Positions 1-11,018 of a DNA stretch of 64,000 nt are shown one piece after another. Each line of letters starts with the position of its first letter. Position 1 is the stretch's first letter. The position numbers and the translations under genes are program-made. Origin of the DNA: Isoetes taiwanensis. Its lineage: Eukaryota; Streptophyta; Lycopodiopsida; Isoetales; Isoetaceae. Below the pieces are notes generated by a model, which was given only the letters and a program-made list of their open reading frames with translations, had not been told where the DNA came from and searched no databases. The stretch lies in contig JAJEKV010000071.1 in NCBI GenBank assembly GCA_021234155.1, forward strand, positions 5,206,483-5,270,482, read 5' to 3'.

Positions 1-374
1 TTTCACACCTTAAAGTCATCACTGGTCTGCGGGCAGCAAAATAGCAGCATGCTCCAACTAATTAGCAGAATACAAGCGAAACTGTATGGAAACTGTGTGG
101 TGGCGGCGCTCTAAGCGGCGCCGCCAGGAAACCCTTACCCAAAATATTACCAAAATAAAACTTGTAGTGGAAACTCCAGGAATTTCCAGGGAGCAGGGAT
201 TTACGGAAACATATTTTATTATGATGGACAAATTTTTTTTTTAAGTCCTCTTTTTAGCATACCATATTGAAGCTTAAGTCCTTAGGTTTCAATTAATCCC
301 ACACAACAGATTTTTCGATAAATTTGGAGTTGGCTAGGAAGGTTTTAAGTCAGGAGGTTAATTCAGCCCCAATA
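1..374. other. Non-coding, nothing recognised
   Basis: AT-rich sequence with only very short open frames on either strand. No gene, RNA gene or element end was recognised. Confidence 0.5.
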
Positions 375-480
375 GACCACAGTACCCTTCAGTGGACCAC
401 AAAGTGCCCTTTAATGGACCACTGATTACCCTTCAATAGACCACATGGGACCTTCAATGGACTACATTGGAACCTTTAAG
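375..480. repeat. Minisatellite, 20-22 bp unit, five copies
   Basis: The unit resembles GGACCACNNNNTACCCTTCAAT. The GACCAC or GACTAC core recurs at about 375, 395, 417, 439 and 460. Units differ at several positions, so the array is old. It sits just outside the inverted repeat that starts near 585. Confidence 0.6.
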
Positions 481-584
481 AGCAAACCATCTTCCAACAT
501 TTATGTACAACAGGCGTCCTAAACTATTTTCAGCTGGAATGGATTGTTGTAGTGTGACCATTCGTGTCTCGATCTAGACCATGT

Positions 585-1350
585 TTCATGTCAGAAATAT
601 TTGAATTGATGACATATTTAACAAAATTTGGACTTATTCAAATCTAATAAATGTATTTTTAGCTTTTTATGATTTTAATAATTTGTTCTGTTTATCTTCA
701 GATAAAAAATATGATACTTACTAAAGTTTAAAGTTGCTTTCTAAACTAATTCTTGGTTCATCTATTTAGAATTAAATTTTCATCTAAGATAACCCTATAT
801 AATTAAAATGCTATTTTTTTTTAAAAATATTTAAAGAAAGTTTTACATTGAAATTAATTAAATGATTACGTCTATGTTTGATTAAATATTTTTATTTCAT
901 CAAAAAAAATATTTAATAGTTATTATTAAACCAATAACTTTATATCATTTAATTAATTTCAACCTAAAACCTTCGTTAAAGTATTTTTAAAAGTGTAAAA
1001 GTTTGTAAATTGTGAAATTCTAATAATAGTTTTAAGTCAATCGCTTATCAAACCATCAAATTTCATTTAATTATCATGATTGCTAAATCTTGAATCTGTT
1101 AAATCAATAAAAATTGAAATTTTTATATTCTTGAAATGTCTAATTCTAAATAGATTCAAATACAAATTAGTTTGAAAATCAAGTTTATTCTTTGATAACC
1201 ATTATAGTTTTAATTTAAAGATAAAGTTATAAAAATTATAACAATCAAGAAGAATCACACAATACATGCGTTCTTGAAGTGTTATCTATTAAATCTGAAT
1301 AAGTCCAAATTTTGTTGAATATGTCATATTGCTTGATTTCTTACATAATG
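585..1350. repeat. Long inverted repeat (foldback or MITE-like element)
   Basis: Two arms of roughly 350 bp are reverse complements of each other along nearly their whole length. Matching blocks, outside to inside, are about 588-610 with 1326-1350, 611-655 with 1281-1325, 700-770 with 1150-1240, and 818-865 with 943-990. The innermost stem is centred near 905. Arms differ by scattered substitutions and small indels. No transposase lies between them, as expected of a foldback MITE. A transcript could form a long hairpin. The right arm overlaps the last codons of the GPC1-like exon, so insertion or recombination has replaced the natural end of that gene. A target-site duplication was not resolved. 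Confidence 0.7.
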
Positions 1351-2594
1351 TACAAATAATGTGGCCATCCAACGAGTCCATGGCAGGCGTTGGAGATGCC
1401 TTCTTGGGTTCCTTGGGAACATCTAGCATAGGTCCAACATCCCCAACATTACCAATGTTAGATTCAGGAACGCTGAGCTTTGTAACAGCTTTCCTTTTTT
1501 TGGCATCAACCTGCTGAGGCATTACTTCAAACAGGAAATTTCCACCATTCCATATAGCAGCTGCAACTTTTAAAAGTTCAAACAAAATGTGCAATCGGTA
1601 TGACTGGAAAATAGGAACAGTGAGTGCCATGGTCGCAACTATCAGTAAAGCATGGAAGATGGGATACATAACAACCCTCCTTTTGTCTCCAAGTAGGCCA
1701 TTAACACGCCACCAGATATTGTTGGCTCTTGTCGCCTTTCCGAAAGCTCCCCCTGTTTCAATAACCAAACATTTCAAACTTTAGTCGCAAGCAACTCCAA
1801 AGAATAAACTTTTTAGGACTTGAATGATCAAGTAGAACTAGCATCATAAAACTAAGGCAGATAAAATAACTTCCAAAGATAATTCGGACATTCTAGACAA
1901 CAAGGAATGCCGAAATAAAGATGTGTAATGTTGTGTTTGCTTGTATACAAAGGCATGAACATACATCATATTGAAGAGCATACCCACCGATATGATGTCA
2001 TAACCTCCGGATCATTGAGCAATCGTTGTCGCCTTTAAATCATTTACAATAAGAAAATATAGAGCCCGCCGCATTAACATGTGAGACAACCAATGGAACA
2101 AAGTGAACAGCCATGTCCAATAAGATTTGTTGTTCTTGCACAACAGCCATGCGTGCCAAGGACCAAGCTGATCTCGTGAATGAAGAGGAAATGTAACAGG
2201 ATCCCACCAACGTATAATAAAAAATACAAGGCCTGATACAAAATAGTCAGTTCACGTTAAGTGCAAAATGGTACAACTCTCACCAAGTGTAGCAATAGGG
2301 ATGGCAATAGGGAACCTGAAAGCAAATGTATGAGCACACTGATAATTTTGTCAATGGAGCTGAAAACAAGACTACATCTCCATATGATTAATGCCCAGGC
2401 AAGTGGACCCTGCCAAAGCCAAGGAAGATGGTACATGAGATAATGCACATAGAAGTTTGCTGTTTCATTCTCCAAAAGAAGCCTGTTGAACACCTTACCT
2501 CAGCAAAAGCAAAGCAAACTATGAATAGCTTCTCATTGCTTGGATACTTGAGCAGCATTACCATAAAAGTTTCATTAGCATAGTAGCAGAAATC
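1289..2594 (-). pseudogene. GPC1: Glycerophosphocholine acyltransferase fragment (3' exons)
   Basis: Four consecutive minus-strand exons match the C-terminal two thirds of plant GPCAT, the multi-pass membrane enzyme (DUF2838 family) that acylates glycerophosphocholine. They are 2499-2594 ([10 protein letters not shown], then YPSNEKLF), 2316-2409 ([16 protein letters not shown]), 1988-2232 (RWWDPVTF, then DPEVMTSYR) and 1289-1752 (ANNIWWRVNGLLGDKRR, then AAIWNGGNFLFEVMP). All have plausible GT and AG borders. The N-terminal exons are absent: immediately upstream are exons of a different gene. Exon 1988-2232 has small compensating indels around the VPLVV segment and a one-base insertion before RQRLLNDPEV, which breaks the frame. 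The C-terminus ends inside the long inverted repeat. It is a truncated non-functional copy; identification is strong, the precise splice borders moderate. Confidence 0.85.
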
Positions 2595-2800
2595 CTGTAA
2601 AACAAAATCAGCCCATCAGCAAATAAAATGGCATATACCTAGCTGAAACAGCTTGTTACTGAGAGTCATTCTGCTTAGACTTCGCAGAACGCAGAAAAAT
2701 TTCTTGATACTACCTGAACCGAGTCTGTTGTCATTCTCCTATTACATTTACAAATTAACAGCATCAAATATGCAACCTGCAGCTAGGCATTGTTACTTAC

Positions 2801-3287
2801 CGCTACAAAGACAAGGCTAAAAGACTCCGATAGAATTTCAAATGGCGTGGATAACCTCTTCTCAGCCTACAACAGTGGAAAAAGAATCTTTATTTGTTGT
2901 GGTATTCTCTCCGATGCAGAATATCATATAATTTTAAAAGTTGTAAACTCACCACTTTACTCACAAATTCTTCGGCTTCCTTGAGCTCACCAGATTCAGA
3001 TGAAGAATCTTCTCCAGCAGATGGAGGCAAATCCCAAGCATTTTTTTATTGCCCGAATTCCAAAAATGATAAGCAAAATAATAGCAGCATATTCACCCAA
3101 TGGCAATGTTGTTTCATCACATAAACCATGGTTAATGCATGCACTGCAACTGAGGATATACATACACTTCCAGTCAGGCCCAGTTATTACTTGTTTGCAG
3201 TTGAGCAGGGATCTTCTGAAAGAGTCTTCCAATAATGACTAAAATTACTGTCATGAGAGCAAGTGCAGTCGACGATCCCAACAACAC
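2801..3287 (-). pseudogene. GDT1/UPF0016 cation transporter fragment (middle exons)
   Basis: Three minus-strand exon blocks match plant chloroplast GDT1-like (UPF0016) Mn/Ca transporters. Block 3191-3287 encodes ALALMTVILVIIGRLFQ. Block about 2953-3115 encodes TTLPLGEYAAIILL followed by an acidic linker (GEDSSSESGELKEAEEF). Block 2801-2866 encodes KRLSTPFEILSESFSLVF and stops exactly where the family's second E-W-G-D-R/K-S motif should begin. Both signature E-x-G-D motifs are missing, because the 5' and 3' exons are not present. The middle block has one extra A in a seven-A run (plus-strand T run near 3041-3047), giving a frameshift, and lacks a clear acceptor AG. The next exon downstream belongs to the GPC1-like gene, so the locus is a chimera. 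Confidence 0.75.
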
Positions 3288-4425
3288 CTGTTCCATATAA
3301 ATTACATAAGTCTAACTTGCAAGTCATGTTGCAAAATGTATACATAAAACTAATTTGCTAATCATCTGCAAAATGGACATATTAAAGAATCCCTTTGCTA
3401 GGAAAAACAAATAATTCAAAGAATAACGGATGGTGATAAATGAAATTCGATAGGAACTGGATAAGAATGTTCAGCAAAATAGCCAAAGAAGAATCATTAT
3501 CCTCAGAACATTATAAGGCCTCACTCTTTCCCAATGTCGAAGTAATAAACTTGATTTTATCTTGAAGAAGACAGCCTTCACTGATTGAACAGGTTGAGCA
3601 AATCTTATAACAACCTCTTAATACATATAGAAACCCTTCATGTCTCCACCTCTTTCAGATGGTGTCCCTGCACATTAACATACCCAAAATGATAGACCTA
3701 CTCATTCTGTTAATGCAACCATTAACAGCTTTTCATCATTCTGTTTCTCTTAGCACATAGTTACATAATTTTCACCTAACCTTTTGAGCTCCATTAAGTT
3801 CTGCATATCCAATTGTAAGCGTATGCGCAAAAGTACTATTCTCTAGAACCTCTTGCTTATAAGCCAAAGCATGTGGACTGATACCACTACAAACAGGAGC
3901 ATCAGATATAACATTTTGCTCGAAAGGATTGCCTTCTTAGCAACTTCAGTTTTACGCCTTAAATACCCAGTCAAAGGCTCCAAAACGTCTTTGCAATTTT
4001 ACATCCAGAGATCCGGGAGAAAAACTTTGTGATCTTTTCTTAAACTCAAACCCTGAGAATTGGTCCCCTATTCTTGCTCACAGAAACAACGACAAAAATA
4101 ATGAGACATAAAACATTCTAGTACCAAACAATACAAAACTTGACAAATAAAATAAGCTCACCAAGCTCCTAGATTGCCGCATTGCCAACAAAGCCGCAAT
4201 AAAGAATGTATGTAGCAACTAATCTGTCAGAACTCACCTAGATAAACATACTTCATTCATTTTGACATCGCCAATTTCAGATACAAAGATCAACGCAACG
4301 GCAGCAAAACAACCTGACCTAATTAGAAATAAGAAACCATTGAGTTTAGCTTAATATAATACCTTATGTCCATCTTCTATATATAATGAACCCACAGTTA
4401 TAAGGAAAGTTCCTTGTTTAGATAC
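3288..4425 (-). other. Exon-like minus-strand segments of unidentified gene(s)
   Basis: No complete gene. Two minus-strand stretches look exonic. One is about 3790-3930, encoding ISPHALAYKQEVLENSTF and TIGYAELNGAQK before a GT-like donor. The other is about 3955-4060, encoding KRSQSFSPGSLDVKLQRRF. A short piece at about 3620-3665 (TPSERGGDMKGF) follows a good acceptor. I do not recognise the protein. They lie between the GDT1-like and TMEM115-like blocks and may belong to either or to a third captured gene. Confidence 0.3.
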
Positions 4426-4532
4426 TGCCAAGTCAATGGTGATGGAAACAACAGGGACATTCCATATCCTACAACAATAATTGCTGCAAGACCCTTTGAA
4501 AGACGTGTAAACCCTGTAAATCGACCTCCAAC
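4426..4532 (-). pseudogene. TMEM115/rhomboid-like 19 exon (tentative)
   Basis: After a good acceptor (TTTCAG) the minus strand encodes GGRFTGFTRLSKGLAAIIVV and a hydrophobic stretch, ending at a possible GTATCT donor. Plant TMEM115 (rhomboid-like 19, a Golgi membrane protein) has a very similar N-terminal segment of the form GFTRLCKGLA followed by a transmembrane helix. This is one short exon, so the identification rests on about 20 residues. The following TMEM115 exons were not found. A possible first exon lies at 8388-8402, with a pogo transposon in the intervening intron. Confidence 0.45.
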
Positions 4533-4599
4533 CTGAAATCCAGTAGAAATATATAGAATTTGAAATGTTACAAGAAAATGCTCAAGGCCACTGTCTCAA

Positions 4600-4966
4600 G
4601 GCCACTGTCTCAGGGCCTTTATACCACTAAAGTCGTAGAGATCCTTCAAGCTTAGGTTTAAACTAGGCAATTTTAGCACAGCTAGCACAAGCTCTTGTGG
4701 TTTAAAACACACTTAATACAAAACATAAAGACACGCTTAAACACACTTGCCAAAACATAAAGACACAACAAGTCTCAAATCAAATGTATTCACATAGTAA
4801 GTACAGTGTTTATCAATTTCTTCCACAATCAAATCAATTGCAAAGTAAACCCTGCAACCACCACAAAACAATATTAAAGAATGAGTCCAATGAGGGATTA
4901 TATAAACAAGAGAATGTGTTAGTACCTTAAGCATTGTTTGCTTTCCCTTGCCTCATTGTAAGGTGA
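4600..4966. other. Non-coding with short direct repeats
   Basis: A 17-base unit containing AAGGCCACTGTCTC is repeated in tandem near 4587-4615, and AAAACATAAAGACAC occurs twice near 4720-4765. No gene was recognised. The downstream end of the pogo element should lie here, but no terminal inverted repeat was resolved. Confidence 0.4.
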
Positions 4967-5734
4967 TTATATTTGACCCACGCATGTGAATTCATGTCCA
5001 TGACTCCCATTGAGTCTGTTGGGTATGCTTGAAATAAATGTCGACCAAATTTGATCACCAAACCTTGATGTTATAGGCCTTGTTGAAGGAGCTCCTCTAT
5101 TCGCATCTACTAACACATAACGCTCATTGTTATTAGTATGCTCATTAACAACAAAATCATGCACCAAATCATAAGGAACACACGGCAATGGTGTCCTCTG
5201 AGCAGTGCCAACTTCTGACGTTGCTCCAATTTGTTTACCCAATTGGGTGGCTCTTCTTTTAGCCTCTCGCTCTTCCTTCCTCTTCAATACTTCTTTTTGT
5301 AACATCTCCTTTGCAATTTTTTTCCTTTCTGACTCTTTTCTCCTCTCCTCGGCTTTTTGCAACTTTACCTTTTCTACTTCAAGTTTTCGAGCCCTCTCCT
5401 TATCTGCTGCAGCAACAAATGTGTCAGAAGTTACAAGCCCTGTTACGTTAACTGATGTCTTCCTTCTTTTTGCCACATGGGGCACAGGTTGTGGCTGCAA
5501 TTGCACATCTCCAGAGATGGACGGTTGTGAAGGTTGTGGGTGCAATAGAGCATCTCCAGAGGTGGATGGTACAAGATCAATGTTACTAGCACATGCTGAG
5601 GCCGAAAATTCATTGATAATAAAAGTAATTGACAATGGAAATGAACCATTTGCAGGGGCAGCAAGACTGCTGGTAGGAGAGGCAATGTTTACAATGATAT
5701 TACGCGCTGGTTGAGCCATATGAGATGTTGACAT
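4967..5734 (-). CDS. pogo-element C-terminal region, basic coiled coil
   Basis: A 255-residue open frame downstream of the DDE block. Residues about 1-90 are low-complexity, rich in S, A, P and Q. Residues about 90-170 form a highly charged helix rich in K, E and R with coiled-coil character, beginning near KRRKTSVN. The rest has no recognisable domain. Similar charged tails follow the DDE domain in other plant and animal pogo-like proteins. It may be joined to the DDE block by splicing across 5735-5925, though I could not fix the junction. It is unlikely to be an independent gene. Confidence 0.55.
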   Translation of the reverse strand: MSTSHMAQPARNIIVNIASPTSSLAAPANGSFPLSITFIINEFSASACASNIDLVPSTSGDALLHPQPSQPSISGDVQLQPQPVPHVAKRRKTSVNVTGLVTSDTFVAAADKERARKLEVEKVKLQKAEERRKESERKKIAKEMLQKEVLKRKEEREAKRRATQLGKQIGATSEVGTAQRTPLPCVPYDLVHDFVVNEHTNNNERYVLVDANRGAPSTRPITSRFGDQIWSTFISSIPNRLNGSHGHEFTCVGQI

Positions 5735-5925
5735 ATTGTTTGCATTTGCATCAATGTCAGTTCCTTTACAAAATCAACATGAGTTCAACTATTGTTACAA
5801 ATCAGCATTAGCTTCATTGCTAAATGAACTACCTTCATCATGCATACCTTTGGGAAGACCAACGGTAGGCAAATGGTTTGCATTTGACAAGCCATAAGAT
5901 GTTGGAACACAGTTGATGTTAGCTG

Positions 5926-6780
5926 CTATGTCGACTGGTCTTCATGTGGATCATTTGTGGTGAGATTAATAGCATTTGTTACATCAACATTAGATGTTTC
6001 TGCACAATTAGTATTTGTGGTAAAACCAGTTTCTTCCATAGTATTTGTGGCTATACCATTTGCTGCCAGTGTCACATTCCCATTAGCTTGTACAACAAGC
6101 TTATCGAATGGATGGATCCCCGTGGCCCTAAAACTGCTCTTGATATTTTGAGGTGTTAAAGCATCTCGAATAGCCTCCCATATCATTGTTGCTAAATCTT
6201 CTTTCCTAGGTTCAACTCTCTTATTCACAAGCATATATTGGCCTCTCATTCTTTTGAATGCTGTCTTAAATGGGCTATAGCATGATACATCTACAGGCTG
6301 AAGCTTGTGACTTGTATGTGGTAGAAGGATAAATAGATGCAAGCCTATATTTCTTGCTGCCTCAATCACCTCAAAATCAACATGACTAGCGTGCCCATCC
6401 AAAATTAACAAGTGTGGGTTATCCAATAACACTCCACCCGGTACATTTCTTGCGAAATGATTATTCGCCCATTGCTTGAAGAGGTCCTTCGTCATCCATG
6501 CTTCTTCCTGCACTGCCATGGATGCTCCTTGCTCGCAACCCATAATATGATTTGCTCTAATTTTTTTGCCCTTGAAAATATAGAAACTTGGTAGCAAATG
6601 GCCTGCAGCATTACAACAACATAAAATGGTGACCCATTCTCGATTTCGCATGACAGTTTCGGATACATTTCTTGCGCCTTTCCTAGCAATAATTCTCAGC
6701 CCTGAAACCTTGCCCGCTTTAACTCCGGTTTCATCACAATTCCATATATGACTAAAGATATTGCAGACTCTAAAGAATTA
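5926..6780 (-). pseudogene. pogo-like transposase, DDE_1 catalytic domain
   Basis: The frame is open from about 6780. It carries the first catalytic aspartate in IWNCDETGV (about 6735), then TILCCCNAAGHLLPSFYIF, the second aspartate in LLILDGHASH, and HTSHKLQPVDVSCYSPFK with the third acidic position of the DDE/DDD triad, ending near the ATGIHPFD motif. This order is typical of pogo/jerky-type transposases that cut and paste at TA sites. All three catalytic acidic residues seem present, so the inactivating lesions are upstream. Confidence 0.8.
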
Positions 6781-6837
6781 TAAAAAAAGTCCAAATTGTT
6801 CTTGTTAATAGCATTAACTCTTGCTAAATTAGTGTCT

Positions 6838-7273
6838 CACAAGATCTTAGTGAAAGTTGTGGATGCCTTCTCATAAAGCTTCTCCACCACTTGGTACTAG
6901 GAGTGCCATTCTTGAATGCAGTGGGCTTATTAGCGCATACCTCTGCTACTCTCTCTTTTAGAAGTGCTAATGTCACACCATGACCTGTCTCCGCCCGTTC
7001 TAAACACCAACTCACGATATCATTTTCCTCTTCAAGTGTCAATATGCGAGGGGCAGGGCCTTTCTTACGGGTAACCTTGCCATATAGCCACCCTCTTATA
7101 GTTGATCTTGGAATTCCGTACTCTCTAGATGCTGCTCCAATTGTGATATCACCATCTTCTATCCTACTAATAGCCTCAACCATATGTTCTTCTGTCCAGC
7201 TGCCTCTCTTTCTTTTCCTGACAGATTTCTTTTTTCCATTTCTTACGAGGCCTTTCTTTTTACTAATGGTCAT
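6838..7273 (-). pseudogene. pogo-like transposase, N-terminal DNA-binding part
   Basis: The start chosen is the ATG at 7271-7273, just inside an apparent acceptor (TTTCAG), followed by a basic segment rich in K and R. Next is a pipsqueak-type helix-turn-helix with GAASREYGIPRSTIRGW, then a second DNA-binding helix region with KWWRSFMRRHP, as in CENP-B/Tc5-type domains. This part binds the transposon ends. The frame runs into a TAA just after SLRSCETL. The remaining sequence to the catalytic domain continues in other frames past a run of Ts, so the protein is broken between its DNA-binding and catalytic parts. Confidence 0.75.
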
Positions 7274-7288
7274 TTCTTGGGCAATCTG

Positions 7289-8387
7289 AAATATAAGAAA
7301 AAGCATATCTTATTCATCATGCAAAAGCACGAATTCTTACTTATCATGCATTTTTTTAGGTGCATGCTAACAAATAGGATGCCAATCTAGATCATGAAAG
7401 ATCTCCTTTAGCACGTTCTCTATCAGACACACACAAAGATATTTGCTAAAATAGGGAGCTATGAATTAGTGGAGCCATTTATGAAGCATATTTATTGTTT
7501 TTATATCTAACTTTTATGATTCGATCCATCTCAAAAAAAAAACATCTACAAAGAATTAAACCTCACCATTCCACTGATTCTTCTATAAAGCTGACTGTCT
7601 ACTTCATGCTCATCCATACCAAAATTTAACACCCAAGACCCTGGTATAACTTGTTTCGGCAAGCCTTGATTCTTCCATGTAAGCCTTAATTCTTTTATGT
7701 AACCGAGCCTCTACTTCATGCCCATCCACAACAAAATTTAATACATACTGTTCTTAATTGACCCAGGAGTTATTAGGCAACCACCGTATGCTTACCATTT
7801 CACCATACGTTGTGTAATCCTTGCATTGTGTGTTTGACTCACCCAGCAGCAATAATGATCCTACCCCATCAGCAGCCTAAAGCTTACCTTCCAACTTCTT
7901 CTTTACATGCTTGTTGTCTTGAACACATTACCTTTGATGATCAATAAAAAGGCAACTACTCAACGATAGTTACTTTGGCTAACATTATTTTTCTCCTTGA
8001 TGCCACTCAAAACCTGTGCTATGTATCTACAATCCATATCGGAACATTTATCTTGCTTTGCATGTACTCAGATCCAGCAGTCAGCTATAAGCATGCAATT
8101 CCCGACAAACAAGTAGCAAAGCAAGGATGAAGTTTGGGGCACAAGTCTAAATGCTACACTGCTTGCAAACCAAAATTTTTATCTTGATTCCTTCCTTTTA
8201 TAAGAATAGATGGGAAGCAAGGGGAGGTAAAGATTTCCTAAATATCCTCTGTCTAGATGGAGCAGCTCAAATTGCTACGAAATCCTAAATTATATGTCCT
8301 ATCAAGATAAAGAAACTCAAAAATGCTACAAAAGAAAGAAGGAAGGAAGACGAAATACTTGTTTTTGATAGGCTAAGGTGACCTTAC
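7289..8387. other. Non-coding; probably transposon flank and host intron
   Basis: Only short frames. The upstream end of the pogo element should fall here. No other feature was recognised. Confidence 0.4.
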
Positions 8388-8402
8388 CTTGCCCGGAGCC
8401 AT
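8388..8402 (-). other. Possible first coding exon of the TMEM115-like fragment
   Basis: The minus strand reads ATG GCT CCG GGC AAG directly followed by a consensus GTAAGG donor. Joined in phase to the exon at 4426-4532 it would give MAPGK-VGGRFTGFTRLSKG, a plausible TMEM115-type N-terminus. The link across nearly 4 kb and a transposon is inference. Both ends have good splice signals and the phases agree. Confidence 0.35.
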
Positions 8403-10374
8403 GTTCTTCAATCGATTCCACTTCTAGAGCTGCTTCTGGAGCGTCCGACAGAGGAAATATGCTGGTCGAATGAAGGTTCAGTTGTAGGCCGAAATGAGAA
8501 AAACAAATGGCATATAACAGGCGCCAAAAACACCAATAATAGTTTTTTAACGGAGGAAGGTCACCCTCCCCTAAACCTGCTATTTGATACAACATTATGA
8601 AATTTGAGAGTTTAGCTTTTTTAGGGGGTCTCGCTCATGCCAGTGAACATTTTTGGGCATGAGTTTCGGCTTCTGAAAGGGATTTTTTGGCAAATATTTT
8701 TTCGCTCTTCTTTTTTCTATTCTATAATGCCAAATTAATCTTTTATTGCTCTGTTGATTAGTGTGTGCCGAATTCCTAGGAACGCTAGCATCCTACCTGT
8801 TGAAATCGAGAATTTCTGACAGATTTCCCTGTCAAAATTTGTGGGTTTCTTTATATTTTTTTGAATGAAATCTAGATTTTTATAGGCCCCTTCCGCCCAG
8901 CTTAAATTAAATAGGAAATATACTTGTTAGGTTTTTAGAGTTTGCCATAGTTACCGAGATGTCTATTTCGTCACCATTATTTTATGCCAGTTTGGTTTGT
9001 ACCAATTATTTGGGTCTTTAGGAGGTGAAGTTTCTCTTATAAACATCCGTGTAAATGTGTCATTTGGGGACATGTCCCAAGGACCGTACTAGTATATTTT
9101 GTTGTGAGTTCTCCACCGTGGAGTGGCATATTTTCCCACTGTGGTTGCCACTGTTAGGGTGGTCTAGGAAATCGTATATTGTTGGAGTGATATATGCACA
9201 TGCACGCGTGGAGGAGAGATGCACGTATGCATTGTGGTATGTGAGAAGAGAGTATTATCTGAGCAGGAAGAGAAAATGGAGAGACAGTATATGAAAGAGA
9301 GATTATCTTGATCTGGCTAGGGAGATTGTGAGTCTTTATGTTGTGCAATGCATAGACCTCGTAGATTGAAGCTTGGATTACTAGCTTTTCATCCTTCCTG
9401 CGAGGTTGGAGTTTAGGCTCTAACATTCTCATTTGATCCATTGGGTCCTCATTGACTCTAGATTTTTTTTCCCCATGCTTCTTTTTGCCATCTTTCCTTT
9501 TGCTTCTATTTGTGCAAGTGATCCAATTTTGTCTTCTTTGCACTAATCGCCTAGTTTATTCTATTCCTATAGCACAGTTCGTCCACTTTGTCCTCATTGA
9601 TCTACTTATATCAATGATCCCATAGCCTCAATTGGTTTTTTCCCTCTTGGCTTCCATTGTTTCTTGCGGATTCAATCTGCCTTGCTGTATTTTCAGTCCT
9701 TTCTTCCTATTTTGTATTTCTGCATTGCTTCTTCTTTTTTTTTTATCATAGGGTTTTCATTTGGTCCTTTTATCCCATTAGTTAATCTCTTTCTACATAG
9801 TCCATTCGTTTCGTTTGATGCTTCTACAACGAAGCGGTGCCAAACCTAAAATGATAGAGCAGGTTCCCAAGTTTCTAGGCACATCTACTGCTAATATCAT
9901 GCATAGATCGAAGCCACTCTTAAGCTCTCTATCTAATTTGCTTTTTGTTATATTAAGTAATAGAGGCATGCTCCTCCTGCCTATTGTATATCAAGCCCTT
10001 GGCCTATATTGTTTTTCTACTTTCTCCACTTATTTAATTTAAAACATATACTACATGGACACTATTCATGGATTTACATTGAGCGAAGAATGTGATAGCA
10101 AACCAGACCACACCCAACACTAATGAATTATACTAAAGCCCAACTTCGAATATCTATCACTATCAAAATGAAGTTTGGTTCGCTTGGATACATGCACATG
10201 CATTAACATTGCATTGACATCATATTTTCTGCAGCTTGTGTTGAAGGAGAGATTCTCCACCCCAAAACCAAATTTTGGATAAACAACTTGTATACTAAAA
10301 AAACCCTCTAAACCCTTCCCCAAAAAACCCTCCAAAAGTTCACTCTCTCTTTTTCTTTCTTCCAATCATCTTAT
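8403..10374. other. Non-coding, no gene recognised
   Basis: AT-rich sequence with short, unconvincing frames on both strands. A run of Ts and pyrimidine-rich stretches occur around 9540-9830. No splice-bounded exons or known domains were seen. Confidence 0.45.
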
Positions 10375-10560
10375 GAGGATCCTATCCTAGAACTTGAGGG
10401 GAATAAGGGGCCATGTAGAAAGGAGACGTGCTATATCCCAAACTAGAGCTTATAATGTTGGCATTATAATGCTCCAAGAACTAAGACTGCCAAGATTTGA
10501 GCGCTCTCACCTTGCAAATTGGATATCCCTTGGTACAACCTCAATTTCTTGATATCAAAC
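10375..10560 (+). pseudogene. LINE endonuclease remnant (5' part of ORF2)
   Basis: The plus strand encodes a stretch resembling the start of a non-LTR retrotransposon AP-like endonuclease: ILS-stop-NLRGIRGHVERRR, then YNVGIIMLQELRLPRF. In LINE ORF2 the first motif is SWN-x-RG (metal-binding N) and the second is the LQE-T/L motif with the catalytic glutamate. Here W is replaced by TAG, again G-to-A-type decay. The rest of ORF2 was not traced downstream. Confidence 0.5.
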
Positions 10561-11018
10561 ATGTCTTAGAGACGATGTAATATACCTTTCAAACTAAACG
10601 GTTCTATTCTAGGTTTGAAATTTTCATCTCTATAGTTTTGCGCTTATATTTGCTTCATTTTTTAAGTGAGCAAAGACATATTTATTTGCATAATTTTATG
10701 GTCATGATTTGGTAGCACATCAGGCACTGGCAAAGAACTGGAGGCAAATCCAAGCAAGAGCTGAGAGTAACACTGCTCGGATTGCATGCCTGGCAGAAGA
10801 GTTGCAGTCCTCGGTATCCCAAGTGCTCAAAAGGCAACTGGCTATGAAGAAATAGCATATTGCAGGGATGTAGGTCTGCATAGAAGAGCTAGAGGACAGC
10901 GTCTACTTAATGTAGTTCGAGAGGCAACAGGATAAGTTAGGTCTTTCTAACCTACAGGTCTGCGTCACAAGACATTGAAATAATGACACAAGACAGGAAA
11001 TGTTTTGAGCAGGAACCG
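10561..11018. other. Non-coding with one helical segment
   Basis: The plus strand at about 10715-10850 encodes a short alpha-helical, alanine- and glutamine-rich segment (ARAESNTARIACLAEELQ) that ends at a TAG. I do not recognise it. The remainder has no coding signal. Confidence 0.3.

Larger units (their letters stand above)
4967..7288 (-). mobile_element. pogo-family (Tc1/mariner) DNA transposon, inactive
   Basis: Three minus-strand coding blocks in transposase order: an N-terminal helix-turn-helix region, a DDE_1 catalytic domain and a basic coiled-coil C-terminal region. Together they define a pogo/Tigger/jerky-type element. At least one stop and one or two frameshifts separate the first two blocks. 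Terminal inverted repeats and TA target duplications should bracket these coordinates but were not found by eye. The element appears to sit inside an intron between 8388-8402 and 4426-4532. Confidence 0.75.
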
